A stretch of 64,000 nt of DNA from Parvibaculum sp002684405 (GCA_965140395.1 OZ223207.1:1-64000); one strand, 5' to 3'; counted from the first letter of the stretch, positions 24,999 to 33,012 are shown. The notes: generated by a model from the letters alone, not told the origin. Numbers and translations: made by a program.

Positions 24999-25271
24999 AT
25001 GGTCGACATCGGTTACATCGCAGCATTTCTCACGACGGCCGCGTTCGTGCCGCAGGCGCTGAAGACAATCCGCACGCGCGATACGTCAGGCATCTCACTT
25101 GCCATGTATGTGTGCCTCACCATCGGCGTCTTCCTCTGGCTGCTGCACGGGTTGAACCTTGGCGACGGGCCGCTGATCGGTGCGAATGCGTTGACCCTGT
25201 TTCTAGCGGTGCCGATCCTCGTCATCACGGCGATCAACAGCCGTCGCGAGAAGAAACGGACGTTGAAGTAG
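24999..25271 (+). CDS. SemiSWEET sugar transporter (PQ-loop, MtN3-like)
   Basis: A 90-residue, three-helix protein that dimerises to move sugars down a gradient. Residues 4-30 hold the first helix with the PQ motif (FVPQALKTIRTRDTSGIS, P18-Q19), helix two is at about 35-53, and helix three at about 58-82 with the conserved IGANALTLFLA segment. The length is exact for bacterial SemiSWEETs. The start ATG at 24999 follows GAAGGG. It lies between chrA and the alcohol dehydrogenase, with gaps of 63 and 78 nt, and may be transcribed alone. Confidence 0.88.
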   Translation: MVDIGYIAAFLTTAAFVPQALKTIRTRDTSGISLAMYVCLTIGVFLWLLHGLNLGDGPLIGANALTLFLAVPILVITAINSRREKKRTLK

Positions 25272-25349
25272 ACCGAAGTCTATTTTCTCTTGCGCGAGGG
25301 ATCTCCCGCTGCTTCCATAGCGGCAACAAGAAAACAAGGGAGGATACCT

Positions 25350-26444
25350 ATGCGCGCTGCCGTGTTCCGCAAGGGCGATCTATATGTCGATGAAATCCCG
25401 GCTCCCGAACCGGAAACGGGTCAGGTGCTGGTGAAGACGCTGGCCTGCGGTATCTGCGGGTCGGATCTGCATGCATTTCATCACGCGCATCATATGGTCG
25501 ATGCGGCCAAGCGCTCCGGCTCCAGCTTCGTGATGGACCTCAACAAGGACATCGTTTTCGGTCATGAGTTCTGCGCCGAAGTGCTGGACCACGGACCGGG
25601 CACGGAGAAGAAATTCAAGCCCGGCACACGCGTCTGCTCCATGCCGCTCGCCGTCTATATGAATGGCGACAAGGCCAATGTGCAGCCGGTCGGCTATTCG
25701 AATGTCGCGCCGGGCGGTTTCGCCGAGCAGATGGTGCTGAACGAGCTGCTGCTGCTCGAAGTGCCCAATGGCCTGCCGACCGATCATGCCGCGCTGACCG
25801 AGCCCATGGCGGTCGGCTGGCATGCGGTGGAGAAGGCGAACCTGACCGGCGAGGAAGTGCCGCTGGTGGTGGGCTGCGGGCCGGTGGGCCTTGCCGTTAT
25901 CGCCGGTCTCAAGATCAAGGGCGTGGGGCCTATTGTGGCTGCCGATTTCAGCCCGGCGCGCAGGGCGCTGGCGGAAAAGATGGGCGCCGATGTCGTCATC
26001 GATCCGGCCGATCATTCCGCCTATACCGACTGGTCGGAGCGCACGCTGCCCGAGGGCTACGATCCGCAGAGCCTGCTCTCGGTGATGGGGATGGGGCCGC
26101 AGCCCAAGCCCGGCGTGATCTTCGAATGCGTCGGTGTGCCCGGCGTCATCCAGCAGATCTTCGAAGGGGCGATGCGGCATACGCGTGTTGTCGTGGTCGG
26201 CGTCTGCATGGAGCATGACCGCTTCGAGCCCTTCTTCGGCATCAACAAGGAACTCAATGTGCAGTTCGTGCTGGGGTATACGCCGGAGGAATTCGCGCTG
26301 ACGCTCCAGCACATCGCCGAGGGCCAGATCGATGTCTCGCCGATGATTACGGGCAAGGTGGCGGTCGAAGAAGTGCGCCATGCCTTCGAAGAACTCGGCA
26401 ATCCGGAAAAGCATGCCAAGGTGCTGGTTGAGCCCTGGCGCTGA
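25350..26444 (+). CDS. Zinc-type alcohol dehydrogenase (MDR superfamily)
   Basis: A 364-residue medium-chain dehydrogenase that oxidises an alcohol or polyol with NAD(P)+. Catalytic zinc ligands appear in ACGICGSDLHAF (Cys33/Cys36) and GHEFCAEV, and the cofactor fold in VVGCGPVGLAVIAGL (about 170-184). The four-cysteine structural zinc loop of classical ADHs is absent, as in some MDR subgroups. The ATG at 25350 follows an AAGGGAGG site. It is transcribed apart from the preceding SemiSWEET gene, which ends 78 nt earlier. Substrate unknown. Confidence 0.9.
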   Translation: MRAAVFRKGDLYVDEIPAPEPETGQVLVKTLACGICGSDLHAFHHAHHMVDAAKRSGSSFVMDLNKDIVFGHEFCAEVLDHGPGTEKKFKPGTRVCSMPLAVYMNGDKANVQPVGYSNVAPGGFAEQMVLNELLLLEVPNGLPTDHAALTEPMAVGWHAVEKANLTGEEVPLVVGCGPVGLAVIAGLKIKGVGPIVAADFSPARRALAEKMGADVVIDPADHSAYTDWSERTLPEGYDPQSLLSVMGMGPQPKPGVIFECVGVPGVIQQIFEGAMRHTRVVVVGVCMEHDRFEPFFGINKELNVQFVLGYTPEEFALTLQHIAEGQIDVSPMITGKVAVEEVRHAFEELGNPEKHAKVLVEPWR

Positions 26445-26453
26445 GCTGCGAGC

Positions 26454-26876
26454 CTAGTCGCCATTCGTCGGGCGGCGTCGCATCTTCTTGATGTCGCCGT
26501 GACGTTTCTTGTGCTCGAGATGGCGCCTTTTCGAGGCACGGGTCGGCCTTGTCGGTATTCGGGGGCGCGGCGGAACGGCCGCTTCCCGGATGAGCGCTAA
26601 CAGCCTGCCGATCGCATCCTTGCGGTTTTCTTCCTGCGTGCGGTAACGGTTCGCCGTGATGACGATGACGCCGTCGCGGGTCAGCTTGCCGCCTGCGAGT
26701 TTCTGGAGCCGGTTGCGAACGGCCGGGGGCAGGGAAGGCGAGTGGCGGGCGTCGAAACGAAGCTGCGCGGCGGTCGCGACCTTGTTGACGTTTTGCCCGC
26801 CGGGACCGCCCGAGCGGATAAAGCTCAGGACGATCTCTTCTTCCGCGAGGGATAGTCTGTCCGTGACCTCTATCAT
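26454..26876 (-). CDS. arfB: Alternative ribosome-rescue factor ArfB (YaeJ)
   Basis: Hydrolyses peptidyl-tRNA on ribosomes stalled on mRNA without a stop codon. The 140-residue protein has the release-factor GGQ motif (SGGPGGQNVNKV, Gly26-Gly27-Gln28) and a long basic C-terminal tail rich in Arg/Lys (about residues 105-140) that reaches into the empty mRNA channel in ArfB. Length and domain order match the family. The ATG at 26876 begins with MIEVTDRLSL, the usual ArfB start. It is convergent with the alcohol dehydrogenase. Confidence 0.95.
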   Translation of the reverse strand: MIEVTDRLSLAEEEIVLSFIRSGGPGGQNVNKVATAAQLRFDARHSPSLPPAVRNRLQKLAGGKLTRDGVIVITANRYRTQEENRKDAIGRLLALIREAAVPPRPRIPTRPTRASKRRHLEHKKRHGDIKKMRRRPTNGD

Positions 26877-26898
26877 GCGCGCGAGCCTGGTGCAGCGG

Positions 26899-27504
26899 TC
26901 AGGATGCGGGCGGGGCTGTGTCCGCAAAGGACGGACGCTTGCTCATGTCCGCCCACCAGCCGGCGATCTCGCGGTATCTCTTCTGCCATTCCAGCGCAGC
27001 GTGACGGAAGTCGAGATATCCAAGCGCCGATCCGACCGCGATGTGAGAAAGGTCGACGGGGCCGTCGAGTTTCGTCACTTCGTCGTCCAGAATTTGGAGT
27101 GAGCGGTCGATGGCGCGATGCCAGCGGCCGAGCCAGATTTCGGATTGTTCGGAATCCTTGCGGCCGCGTTCCATGATTATGGCAACGGCTGCGTCCATGA
27201 TGCCGTCGGCCAGCGCCTGAAAGCGCAGCACGGGCCAACGCTCGGGATGGGCAAGCGGGATCATGGTTTCGCCTTCGAGGGTCGAATCCAGATATTCGCA
27301 GATGAGCGGGCTGTCGAAGAGCGTGTCGCCATTGGCAAGTACAAGCGCGGGCACCTTGCCGAGCGGGTTCGCTTCATGCAGCGCCGGCGGATCCTGCATG
27401 GCGACGATATTTTCCTCGCTCACATGGGATGTGCCGTTCTTCTCGCGGATGAGCACGCGGCATTTGCGGGCGAAAGGGGATGTCGGCGAGGCATAGAGTT
27501 TCAT
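26899..27504 (-). CDS. Glutathione S-transferase family protein
   Basis: A 201-residue GST. The thioredoxin-fold N-terminal domain begins MKLYASPTSPFARKCRVLIR with the catalytic-region Ser8-Pro-Phe (residues 8-11), has a NPLGKVPALVL loop with the cis-proline (about 50-60), and a DSPLICEYLD glutathione-binding segment (about 65-74). The C-terminal helical domain follows. Such proteins are often detoxification enzymes; this subtype resembles those beginning MKLYxSxxSPFxRKV. It lies 22 nt upstream of arfB on the same strand, so the two may be cotranscribed. Its substrate is unknown. Confidence 0.9.
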   Translation of the reverse strand: MKLYASPTSPFARKCRVLIREKNGTSHVSEENIVAMQDPPALHEANPLGKVPALVLANGDTLFDSPLICEYLDSTLEGETMIPLAHPERWPVLRFQALADGIMDAAVAIIMERGRKDSEQSEIWLGRWHRAIDRSLQILDDEVTKLDGPVDLSHIAVGSALGYLDFRHAALEWQKRYREIAGWWADMSKRPSFADTAPPAS

Positions 27505-27609
27505 CGGATTTTCCTGAAGAGACGGCAGGACCATACGGATCCGGTTTCTATCCCATTCCGTCCCCGCCGTCACTCGATGTCATGTGCTGCCATCGGCAGG
27601 GTGGCGCCG

Positions 27610-28143
27610 CTACTCCGGTTTTGTGTCGCCGTCTTTGCTCCCGCCGTCGCGATTGAGGATCGGCATGATGATCTTGCGCAAGAAAGGGCTCATCGCAGCC
27701 AGCGCGCCCAGAATGATTGTGACCATAGGCATCCCGGAAGAGGTGCCGCGGACCATGCCAAGAAGCCCCATAGAGAGATCGTTGAAACGCTTTTCCAGCG
27801 CATCGACATCGCGGCGAATGTCGGCGCGTGCCGCCTCGATATTGAGGTTGGCGAGTTTCATTTCCAGTTCGTCGGCATGGCTCGGTTTGCGGGCGGCAAG
27901 GCCGAGCGCAACAATGGTGACGAACAGCAGCGCGCCGCCGGTGATAAGTGCCCCGAGCGGATAGCCGTAAAGTTCCGAGAGCGCGAGAAAGCCGGCGATC
28001 ACCAGCATGGTGAAGGCGAAAATCGCAAGAAAGACGGCGATGCCGATCAGGCTCAGCCGGTTTGCGAGCCTCTTTGCCTCCAGTTCGGCGCGGAAGAGTT
28101 CGGCCTCGGCAAGCGTTCGCAGTTTGGGTGTGGGGTCGTACAT
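27610..28143 (-). CDS. Membrane protein, putative phage-holin-superfamily / DUF1469-like
   Basis: A 177-residue protein with a charged N-terminal helix (about 1-30), two adjacent membrane segments (about 31-58 and 62-84), a long amphipathic helix with heptad-like spacing (about 88-125), and a C-terminal hydrophobic segment (about 135-160). This pattern is typical of small stress-linked inner-membrane proteins of the YqjE/DUF1469 type. The start codon is ATG at 28143. It is 7 nt downstream of a DUF883-like gene; in enterobacteria the equivalent YqjD-YqjE pair is adjacent too. The family call is by topology and neighbour rather than a sequence motif. Confidence 0.72.
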   Translation of the reverse strand: MYDPTPKLRTLAEAELFRAELEAKRLANRLSLIGIAVFLAIFAFTMLVIAGFLALSELYGYPLGALITGGALLFVTIVALGLAARKPSHADELEMKLANLNIEAARADIRRDVDALEKRFNDLSMGLLGMVRGTSSGMPMVTIILGALAAMSPFLRKIIMPILNRDGGSKDGDTKPE

Positions 28144-28150
28144 CGCGGTC

Positions 28151-28411
28151 CTACTTTCCCAGCACGCGGCCGATAAGGAATCCGATGCCGAATGCGATGA
28201 GCGCGCTTGGAACGGGGTTGGAATCGATCTGTTTCTCCAGATCGGTCAGCCCGTCCTGCAATTTGTCGCCAAGCTCTTCGACATCTTCTTTCGAAAAGGG
28301 CGGGGCCTTGCGGGCGCGTTCCTCCTCAAGTGCTTCCTTGAGTGCGGCGATCTCCGCACGAAGGTCTTTTAATTCCGCGTCTGCCGTTTTTTTTGCGCCG
28401 CTTTCGGTCAT
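28151..28411 (-). CDS. DUF883/ElaB/YqjD-like membrane-anchored protein
   Basis: An 86-residue protein with an N-terminal coiled coil (residues 10-45, rich in Glu/Ala/Leu/Lys) and a C-terminal membrane anchor ALIAFGIGFLIGRVLGK (residues 70-86). This layout is that of ElaB/YqjD, small stationary-phase proteins tethered to the inner membrane that bind ribosomes in E. coli. It is the first gene of a two-gene unit with the holin-like protein. Confidence 0.8.
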   Translation of the reverse strand: MTESGAKKTADAELKDLRAEIAALKEALEEERARKAPPFSKEDVEELGDKLQDGLTDLEKQIDSNPVPSALIAFGIGFLIGRVLGK

Positions 28412-28504
28412 TTCAAGCCTCTTCGGGATCGTCGTTTCAGATGGAGCGTCCGATCGCGCCCCGGCAGCATAGCGCTCGCGGGGCCCGGGGAAAAGGAGAT
28501 CGGG

Positions 28505-29953
28505 TCAGAGATAGGGTGAGCCAAGGCGGAAGAAGGCGTCGCGCAGCTTGATCGAGATGGGGCGCGCGGCAAGTTCCTTGCTGGAGACGGGCCGGGCCGA
28601 CGCGATCTTGTGTTCGATGATGTCGTCGATCTCGTTTGCCAGCGAGGCACCGTAGCATTCCAGGTTGAATTCAAAATTGAGGCGAAGGCTCCGCCCGTCC
28701 CAATTGGCCGAGCCCAGCATCGACCAGAGCCTGTCCACGGTCATGAGTTTGGAATGCTCGAAGGGGCCGGGCGTCTTCCAGATGCGGCAGCCCGCGCGGG
28801 CAAGCCATTCCAGTTGCGGGGTGGCGGCCCAGTCGACGAAGGGCAGATTGTTGGTCTCGGGCAGAACGATGTCGACCTTTACGCCACGCATGGCGGCGAG
28901 GGAGAGATTGGTCCGCAAGGTCTGGTCGGGGACGAAGTAGGGCGTGACGATGCGGATGCAGTGACGGGCTTCGGAGAGCGCGCCGAGCAATGTCCAGCGG
29001 ATCGGGTTCATGCCCATATCCGGCCCGGCGGGGAGGCCGCGCGCCGTGATTTCCCCGGCTTCCTCCAGTTCCGGAAACCAGTCCGGCCCGTCCAGAAGTT
29101 CGCCGGTGGTGAAATTCCATTCATGCGCGAAAGTGTGCATCAGGTGTGCGACCACCGGTCCCTCCACCCGGAAGTGATAGTCGCGGATCGGCTTTCGAGG
29201 ATCGGAACCGATCAAATTCCCCTCTGAAATGTTCATGCCGCCGGTAAAGCCGTGCCGCCCGTCGATCACCAGAATTTTCTGATGGTTGCGCATGTTGAGA
29301 TAGGGCATGCGCCAGGGCATGAAGGAGTGTAGGTAGCGCGTGTAATTGAGGCCACGCTCTCTGAGGAGCGGTATGAGGGAGGGGTGCGAGTAGTAGCAGC
29401 CGACGCCGTCGATCAGTATGCGTACCCGCACGCCGCGCGCCTTTGCGCGTGTCAGGGCATCGAGCACCATTCGGCCTGCGAGATCGTTGTTGAAGATATA
29501 GGTGGAAAGCGCCACGGAGCGTCGGGCTGCGTCGATCGCCTCGACCATGGCGGGATAAGTCTCGTCGCCGTTTTCGAGGACGCGGATGGCGTTTCCCCCC
29601 TCGAAGCTTTCCGGCAGCACCTTCCAGCCGAAACGGGCGAGGCTCTCCATTTCGCGCACCTGCGGGCCGTCGGGCACCGTCTCGCCTGCGATGCGGGCGG
29701 GCGGCGGGACGGGCAGCAATTCGCCGACATGGCGGGCACGCAGTTCGCGCGCGCGGCGCTGGATGCGGTTGATGCCGAAGATGAGATAGACGAGCCAGCC
29801 TAGGAACGGCACCAGGAGAATGACCGCAAGCCAGCCGGCCGCAGCGCGCTCGTCGCTCTTGGAAAGCATGACGTGCACGGCAGCGCCCGCCATGGCGGTA
29901 AACTGGATGAGGCCAAGTATCAGGGGCCAGAGATCGGACATGAAGGTCAGCAT
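28505..29953 (-). CDS. cls: Cardiolipin synthase (phospholipase D superfamily)
   Basis: Condenses two phosphatidylglycerols to cardiolipin at the inner membrane. The 482-residue protein has two N-terminal membrane helices (about 4-25 and 35-58), then two PLD motifs, HQKILVIDGRHGFTGG (first HKD, about 215-230) and HSKLMTVDRLWSMLGSANWD (second HKD, about 395-414). Both HxKxxxxD sets are intact. The start is the first ATG consistent with the N-terminal helix (29953); an internal ATG at 29941 is nearly equivalent. In context (sigma-E genes, CFA-like methyltransferase) the region is rich in membrane-lipid functions. Confidence 0.93.
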   Translation of the reverse strand: MLTFMSDLWPLILGLIQFTAMAGAAVHVMLSKSDERAAAGWLAVILLVPFLGWLVYLIFGINRIQRRARELRARHVGELLPVPPPARIAGETVPDGPQVREMESLARFGWKVLPESFEGGNAIRVLENGDETYPAMVEAIDAARRSVALSTYIFNNDLAGRMVLDALTRAKARGVRVRILIDGVGCYYSHPSLIPLLRERGLNYTRYLHSFMPWRMPYLNMRNHQKILVIDGRHGFTGGMNISEGNLIGSDPRKPIRDYHFRVEGPVVAHLMHTFAHEWNFTTGELLDGPDWFPELEEAGEITARGLPAGPDMGMNPIRWTLLGALSEARHCIRIVTPYFVPDQTLRTNLSLAAMRGVKVDIVLPETNNLPFVDWAATPQLEWLARAGCRIWKTPGPFEHSKLMTVDRLWSMLGSANWDGRSLRLNFEFNLECYGASLANEIDDIIEHKIASARPVSSKELAARPISIKLRDAFFRLGSPYL

Positions 29954-30183
29954 GGCGCGCAAGACTAGTGCATGCGGCCCCGTCTGCCATCCCTCATTGT
30001 GGTGGGCTTCGCCGACCCGCCCGGCAAGTGTGCGATGCACAAAAATTGCGGATGCCCCGGCAGGCATGCCCGCGCACAATCGGGCACGCTATTACACACG
30101 TCATTTCCCGTATCGCGCGCTAGGTTCAATCCGAACCCGGTTTTTATTGAAGAGCGAAACACGGAAAAGAGATTGTTTTTCGT

Positions 30184-30360
30184 ATGGAAAAACTTAGCGA
30201 AAACGAGAACCTGCTTCTCTGTTATCTGTCCGGTCAGATGAGCGAGCGCCAATGGCAGGCGCATTGCACGGACCGCGGTTTCAGGGCGTGGCTGAAAGGG
30301 CGGCGCGGTGCACCCGGAGAGTACAGGGTCGTTCATCGTCCTTTCCGGCAGAACGTTTAG
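30184..30360 (+). CDS. Small uncharacterised protein (58 aa)
   Basis: A 58-residue frame starting ATG at 30184 after GGAAAAGAG and ending TAG, 3 nt before the convergent BLUF stop. It encodes MEKLSENENLLLCYLSGQMS at the N-terminus and a Trp/Arg-rich second half (QWQAHCTDRGFRAWL). The sequence has amphipathic helix character and plausible codon use. I do not recognise a family. The 230-bp gap upstream (29954-30183) contains no other gene. Moderately likely to be real. Confidence 0.5.
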   Translation: MEKLSENENLLLCYLSGQMSERQWQAHCTDRGFRAWLKGRRGAPGEYRVVHRPFRQNV

Positions 30361-30362
30361 CG

Positions 30363-30911
30363 TCAGTACGCCGCATCGGACAGGCGTTCGGCGGATAAGC
30401 CGGCAGGCGCGGGGCCGGAACCTTTGATCTCTTTAGGGTCTTTCAGGCCGTTCTGCTTGAACTGAATTCTGAAAAACCAGTCGAGCATGATCCGTGTCGC
30501 TTGCGGCAGACCGGCGGCCTTGCCCGATGACGTGGCGAGGAAGTCGGCCACCGAGCAGATGGATGCTTGCGGGCAAGTGAGGCACTCCATCTCGCATCCT
30601 TCCGACGAGATGAGAGCGGGGCTCTGCACCACCACCGACCATTCGTCGAAACAGCGCGAGGGCAGTTTCTCGAGGGCGACCCTTTTGACGGATCTGATGC
30701 GTCGGTCGTTCACGAGACGGGCTTCCAGGGCCAAGAGTTCCGCTTCGGCCCCTTCCACGATGTGGAAGAACGAGTTTTCCGAACAGAAAAGCGCCCCTGT
30801 AATCGCGGCGAAATTGTTCCGTATGGCAGACCCTTCGAATATCCGGTGAAGCTCTGCTTCGTCGATCCGGTCGCTTATCCATGCGCTGAGACAGGCCATC
30901 TGGAAGATCAT
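30363..30911 (-). CDS. BLUF-domain-like protein with degenerate flavin site
   Basis: A 182-residue protein whose first 95 residues follow the BLUF fold (RIFEGSAIRNNFAAITGALF, residues 23-42; SFFHIVEG, 47-54; FDEWSVVV, 88-95). In true blue-light receptors a Tyr near the start and a Gln in FFQxLEG switch the flavin. Here those positions are Trp11 and His50, while the Asn of RNN is kept. The rest carries a four-cysteine cluster, Cys106-x3-Cys110-x2-Cys113-x5-Cys119, possibly binding metal or Fe-S. It is probably not a blue-light receptor. The start ATG at 30911 follows AGAGGAAA. Confidence 0.8.
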   Translation of the reverse strand: MIFQMACLSAWISDRIDEAELHRIFEGSAIRNNFAAITGALFCSENSFFHIVEGAEAELLALEARLVNDRRIRSVKRVALEKLPSRCFDEWSVVVQSPALISSEGCEMECLTCPQASICSVADFLATSSGKAAGLPQATRIMLDWFFRIQFKQNGLKDPKEIKGSGPAPAGLSAERLSDAAY

Positions 30912-30995
30912 CGCGTTTCCTCTTGTTCTTGAGGAACAAGGGTTGCGCAGCAGGCCTGAATAAACAGTTTATCCTTGTGAATTCTAGGGTTTTGT

Positions 30996-32024
30996 TCAGT
31001 CCGCGTTGGGACGCAGCAGATAGTGGCTGACGCCCCAGGCCGTGCCGTTCTCATGACCGAAGAGCCCGGCCGTTGCGAGAAAGAAGAGCCGCCAGCGCCG
31101 GAACCAGACGCTGGCCTTATCGCCGTAGACGTCATTCAGTATGCGCCGGATGGCGGGTGCATTCGCATCGTAGTTTTCCAGCCAGTCGAGTGCGGTGCGC
31201 TGATAATGTTTGCCGTTCCAGTTCCAGTCCTGCTCGACCTCGAAAAGCTCGGGAAACTGTCGGATCAGGCCATGGCTCGGCATATTGCCGCCGGTAAAGA
31301 AATACTGGGCGATCCAGTCATTGCCGTCTTCATGGTCGAAGCGGTAAGGCGCATTGCAATGCGAGAAGACATGGATGAAGAGGCGGCCTTCGGGGTTCAG
31401 CCATGTCTTGACGCGTTTCAGCAGGTCGTACCAATTCGTCATGTGCTCGAACATTTCGATACTGATCGCGCGGTCGAACATACGATCCGTCTCGAACACA
31501 TTCATGTCGGCGGTGATGACTTCGAGATTGTCGATGCCGCGCTTTTTTGCCTCCGCTTCGATGAAGGCGCGTTGCGAAGCGGAGTTGGACACGGAGACGA
31601 TGTGTGAATTCGGATAGGTCGCAGCCATATAGAGAGAAAGCGATCCCCAGCCGCAGCCGAGTTCCAGAATGTCCTGCCCGTCGGCAAGGCCTGCGCGCTT
31701 GCAGGTGATCCGCAGCGCGGCTTCTTCCGCCTCGTCCAGGCTCGCCTCGTCATGCTCGTAGAAGCAGCAGGAATATTTCAGATGCGAACCCAGCGCGAGC
31801 TTGAAGAAGTCGGCGGGTAGTTCGTAGTGCTGTTCATTGGCTTCGTCGGTGAAAAGCGCAACGGGATTTTTCCGCATCATCTCGGCGAAAGCGTGTTCTT
31901 CGCTTTCCGGCATGCCCATCAACCGCCGGTTGGTGCTGGAGACGCGCATCCCGATCCCCGCCTTGAGCAGGCTGTCGGGAAGCGGCGCATGTTCGGCAAG
32001 CGAAACGGTCAGGGATTTCAGCAT
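30996..32024 (-). CDS. SAM-dependent methyltransferase, cyclopropane-fatty-acid-synthase family
   Basis: A 342-residue enzyme that methylates unsaturated acyl chains of phospholipids. Motif I is ILELGCGWGSLSLYMA (about 118-133), followed by VSNSASQRAFIE and EMFEHMTNW, typical of CFA-type enzymes. It is somewhat shorter than E. coli Cfa (382). The ATG at 32024 follows AGGA; a TTG at 32039 is an alternative. It is 18 nt after the DUF1295 gene and shares its TGATCC-N16-CGTA promoter. In Rhodobacter a related sigma-E-controlled methylase makes 10-methyl fatty acids, precursors of furan fatty acids. Whether the product here is a cyclopropane or methyl branch is unknown. Confidence 0.9.
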   Translation of the reverse strand: MLKSLTVSLAEHAPLPDSLLKAGIGMRVSSTNRRLMGMPESEEHAFAEMMRKNPVALFTDEANEQHYELPADFFKLALGSHLKYSCCFYEHDEASLDEAEEAALRITCKRAGLADGQDILELGCGWGSLSLYMAATYPNSHIVSVSNSASQRAFIEAEAKKRGIDNLEVITADMNVFETDRMFDRAISIEMFEHMTNWYDLLKRVKTWLNPEGRLFIHVFSHCNAPYRFDHEDGNDWIAQYFFTGGNMPSHGLIRQFPELFEVEQDWNWNGKHYQRTALDWLENYDANAPAIRRILNDVYGDKASVWFRRWRLFFLATAGLFGHENGTAWGVSHYLLRPNAD

Positions 32025-32042
32025 GATTTTGTCCTGCAAAGA

Positions 32043-32867
32043 TCAGTGGGCAGAGGAAGCCGGGCGGGCGGTGTTTCCGCCGGAGGGCGGCAAGGGAATG
32101 AAGGGACTGACGCGGGCCTGATAGGCTTCATAGGTGGCGCCTTTGGAGGCGAGCATTTCGCGTTCCAGCATGGGCACGCCGGATACCCGGGTCAGGAGCC
32201 AGTACATGAAGACGGGGCCGGTGAGGGAGAGAAGGCCGGCGTAGTAGCCGTCCGACAGGTTGATCGCGAAGACGGGATAGGCAAGCCAGCCCATCCATTC
32301 GAAGAAATAGTTCGGGTGGCGCGACCAACCCCACAGGCCGGCGTCGCAGACCTTGCCCTTGTTTTCCGGATCCGCCTTGAAGCGGCGGAGCTGACGGTCG
32401 GCGATGGCTTCGCCGAGGATGGCGCCGGCGAGGATGAGGACGCCTGCGAGATCCGTCCAGTCAAGGCCGGGCGCGGGGTTATGCGCAGCGAAGAATACGG
32501 TGACGGCCAGGAGGAAGGCGGCGACGGCCTGTATCTGGAGGAACAGCGCCATGCGCGGCGACCAGTAGGAGCCGTATCTCTCGGCGAATGCGACGTAGCG
32601 CGGATCGGGCTCGCTGATGAGCGTACGCTGGAAGAGGTGCAGGGTGAGCCGGGCCGACCAGGCGCCCGCCAGTATGGCGATGAGTATCTGGCGCTCGCTC
32701 AGGCCGCCCTCATGCGGGAAGAGAGCGGCTGCGACGCAGGCCAGGCCCGTCGCCAGCGACCAGACCACATCGACCGCGCCGCCATGCTTTGTGACGCCCT
32801 GAACCGCCCAGGCCAGAAGCATGGCGCCACTGACGCAAACGGCTATCAGGCCTAATACTTCGGCCAT
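32043..32867 (-). CDS. DUF1295 family membrane enzyme
   Basis: A 274-residue protein with about seven membrane helices, of the DUF1295 / steroid-5-alpha-reductase-like fold. Conserved elements are RYVAFAERYGSYWSPRMALF (about 91-110) and LWGWSRHPNYFFEWMGWLAY (about 177-196), with the His-Pro-Asn-Tyr motif and neighbouring Glu shared with reductase and methyltransferase enzymes. DUF1295 genes often accompany CFA-type methyltransferases and the FAD oxidoreductase/DUF1365 pair. The ATG at 32867 is preceded by a TGATCC-N16-CGTA promoter. Role in lipid modification is inferred. Confidence 0.85.
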   Translation of the reverse strand: MAEVLGLIAVCVSGAMLLAWAVQGVTKHGGAVDVVWSLATGLACVAAALFPHEGGLSERQILIAILAGAWSARLTLHLFQRTLISEPDPRYVAFAERYGSYWSPRMALFLQIQAVAAFLLAVTVFFAAHNPAPGLDWTDLAGVLILAGAILGEAIADRQLRRFKADPENKGKVCDAGLWGWSRHPNYFFEWMGWLAYPVFAINLSDGYYAGLLSLTGPVFMYWLLTRVSGVPMLEREMLASKGATYEAYQARVSPFIPLPPSGGNTARPASSAH

Positions 32868-32907
32868 TTTTCCGGCTCCTCGTTCAATTTCGACTATCTG
32901 ACTGAGC

Positions 32908-32935
32908 TATACGCCGGCCAGGCCGAGGCGGATCA
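32908..32935 (-). promoter_or_regulatory. Sigma-E-type promoter of DUF1295-methyltransferase operon
   Basis: On the minus strand: TGATCC (32935-32930), 16-nt spacer, CGTATA (32913-32908), 40 nt before the start of the DUF1295 gene. The same architecture occurs at the rpoE locus. Confidence 0.75.
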
Positions 32936-32948
32936 TTCCCGCGCGGCG

Positions 32949-32976
32949 TGATCCGGCTCCCGCTCAAATGCGTATC
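32949..32976 (+). promoter_or_regulatory. Sigma-E-type promoter of DUF6134 gene
   Basis: TGATCC (32949-32954), 16-nt spacer, CGTATC (32971-32976), 36 nt before the start at 33013. It is back to back with 32908-32935 in a 145-bp gap. Confidence 0.75.
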
Positions 32977-33012
32977 CCAGACAGTCGAAGTGTTACGTCA
33001 AGGAGGATCATC

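Noticed and set aside
32949..32976. Zur or Fur box in the DUF1295/DUF6134 gap
   Set aside because: No AT-rich palindrome; the only clear signals are the two sigma-E-type promoters.
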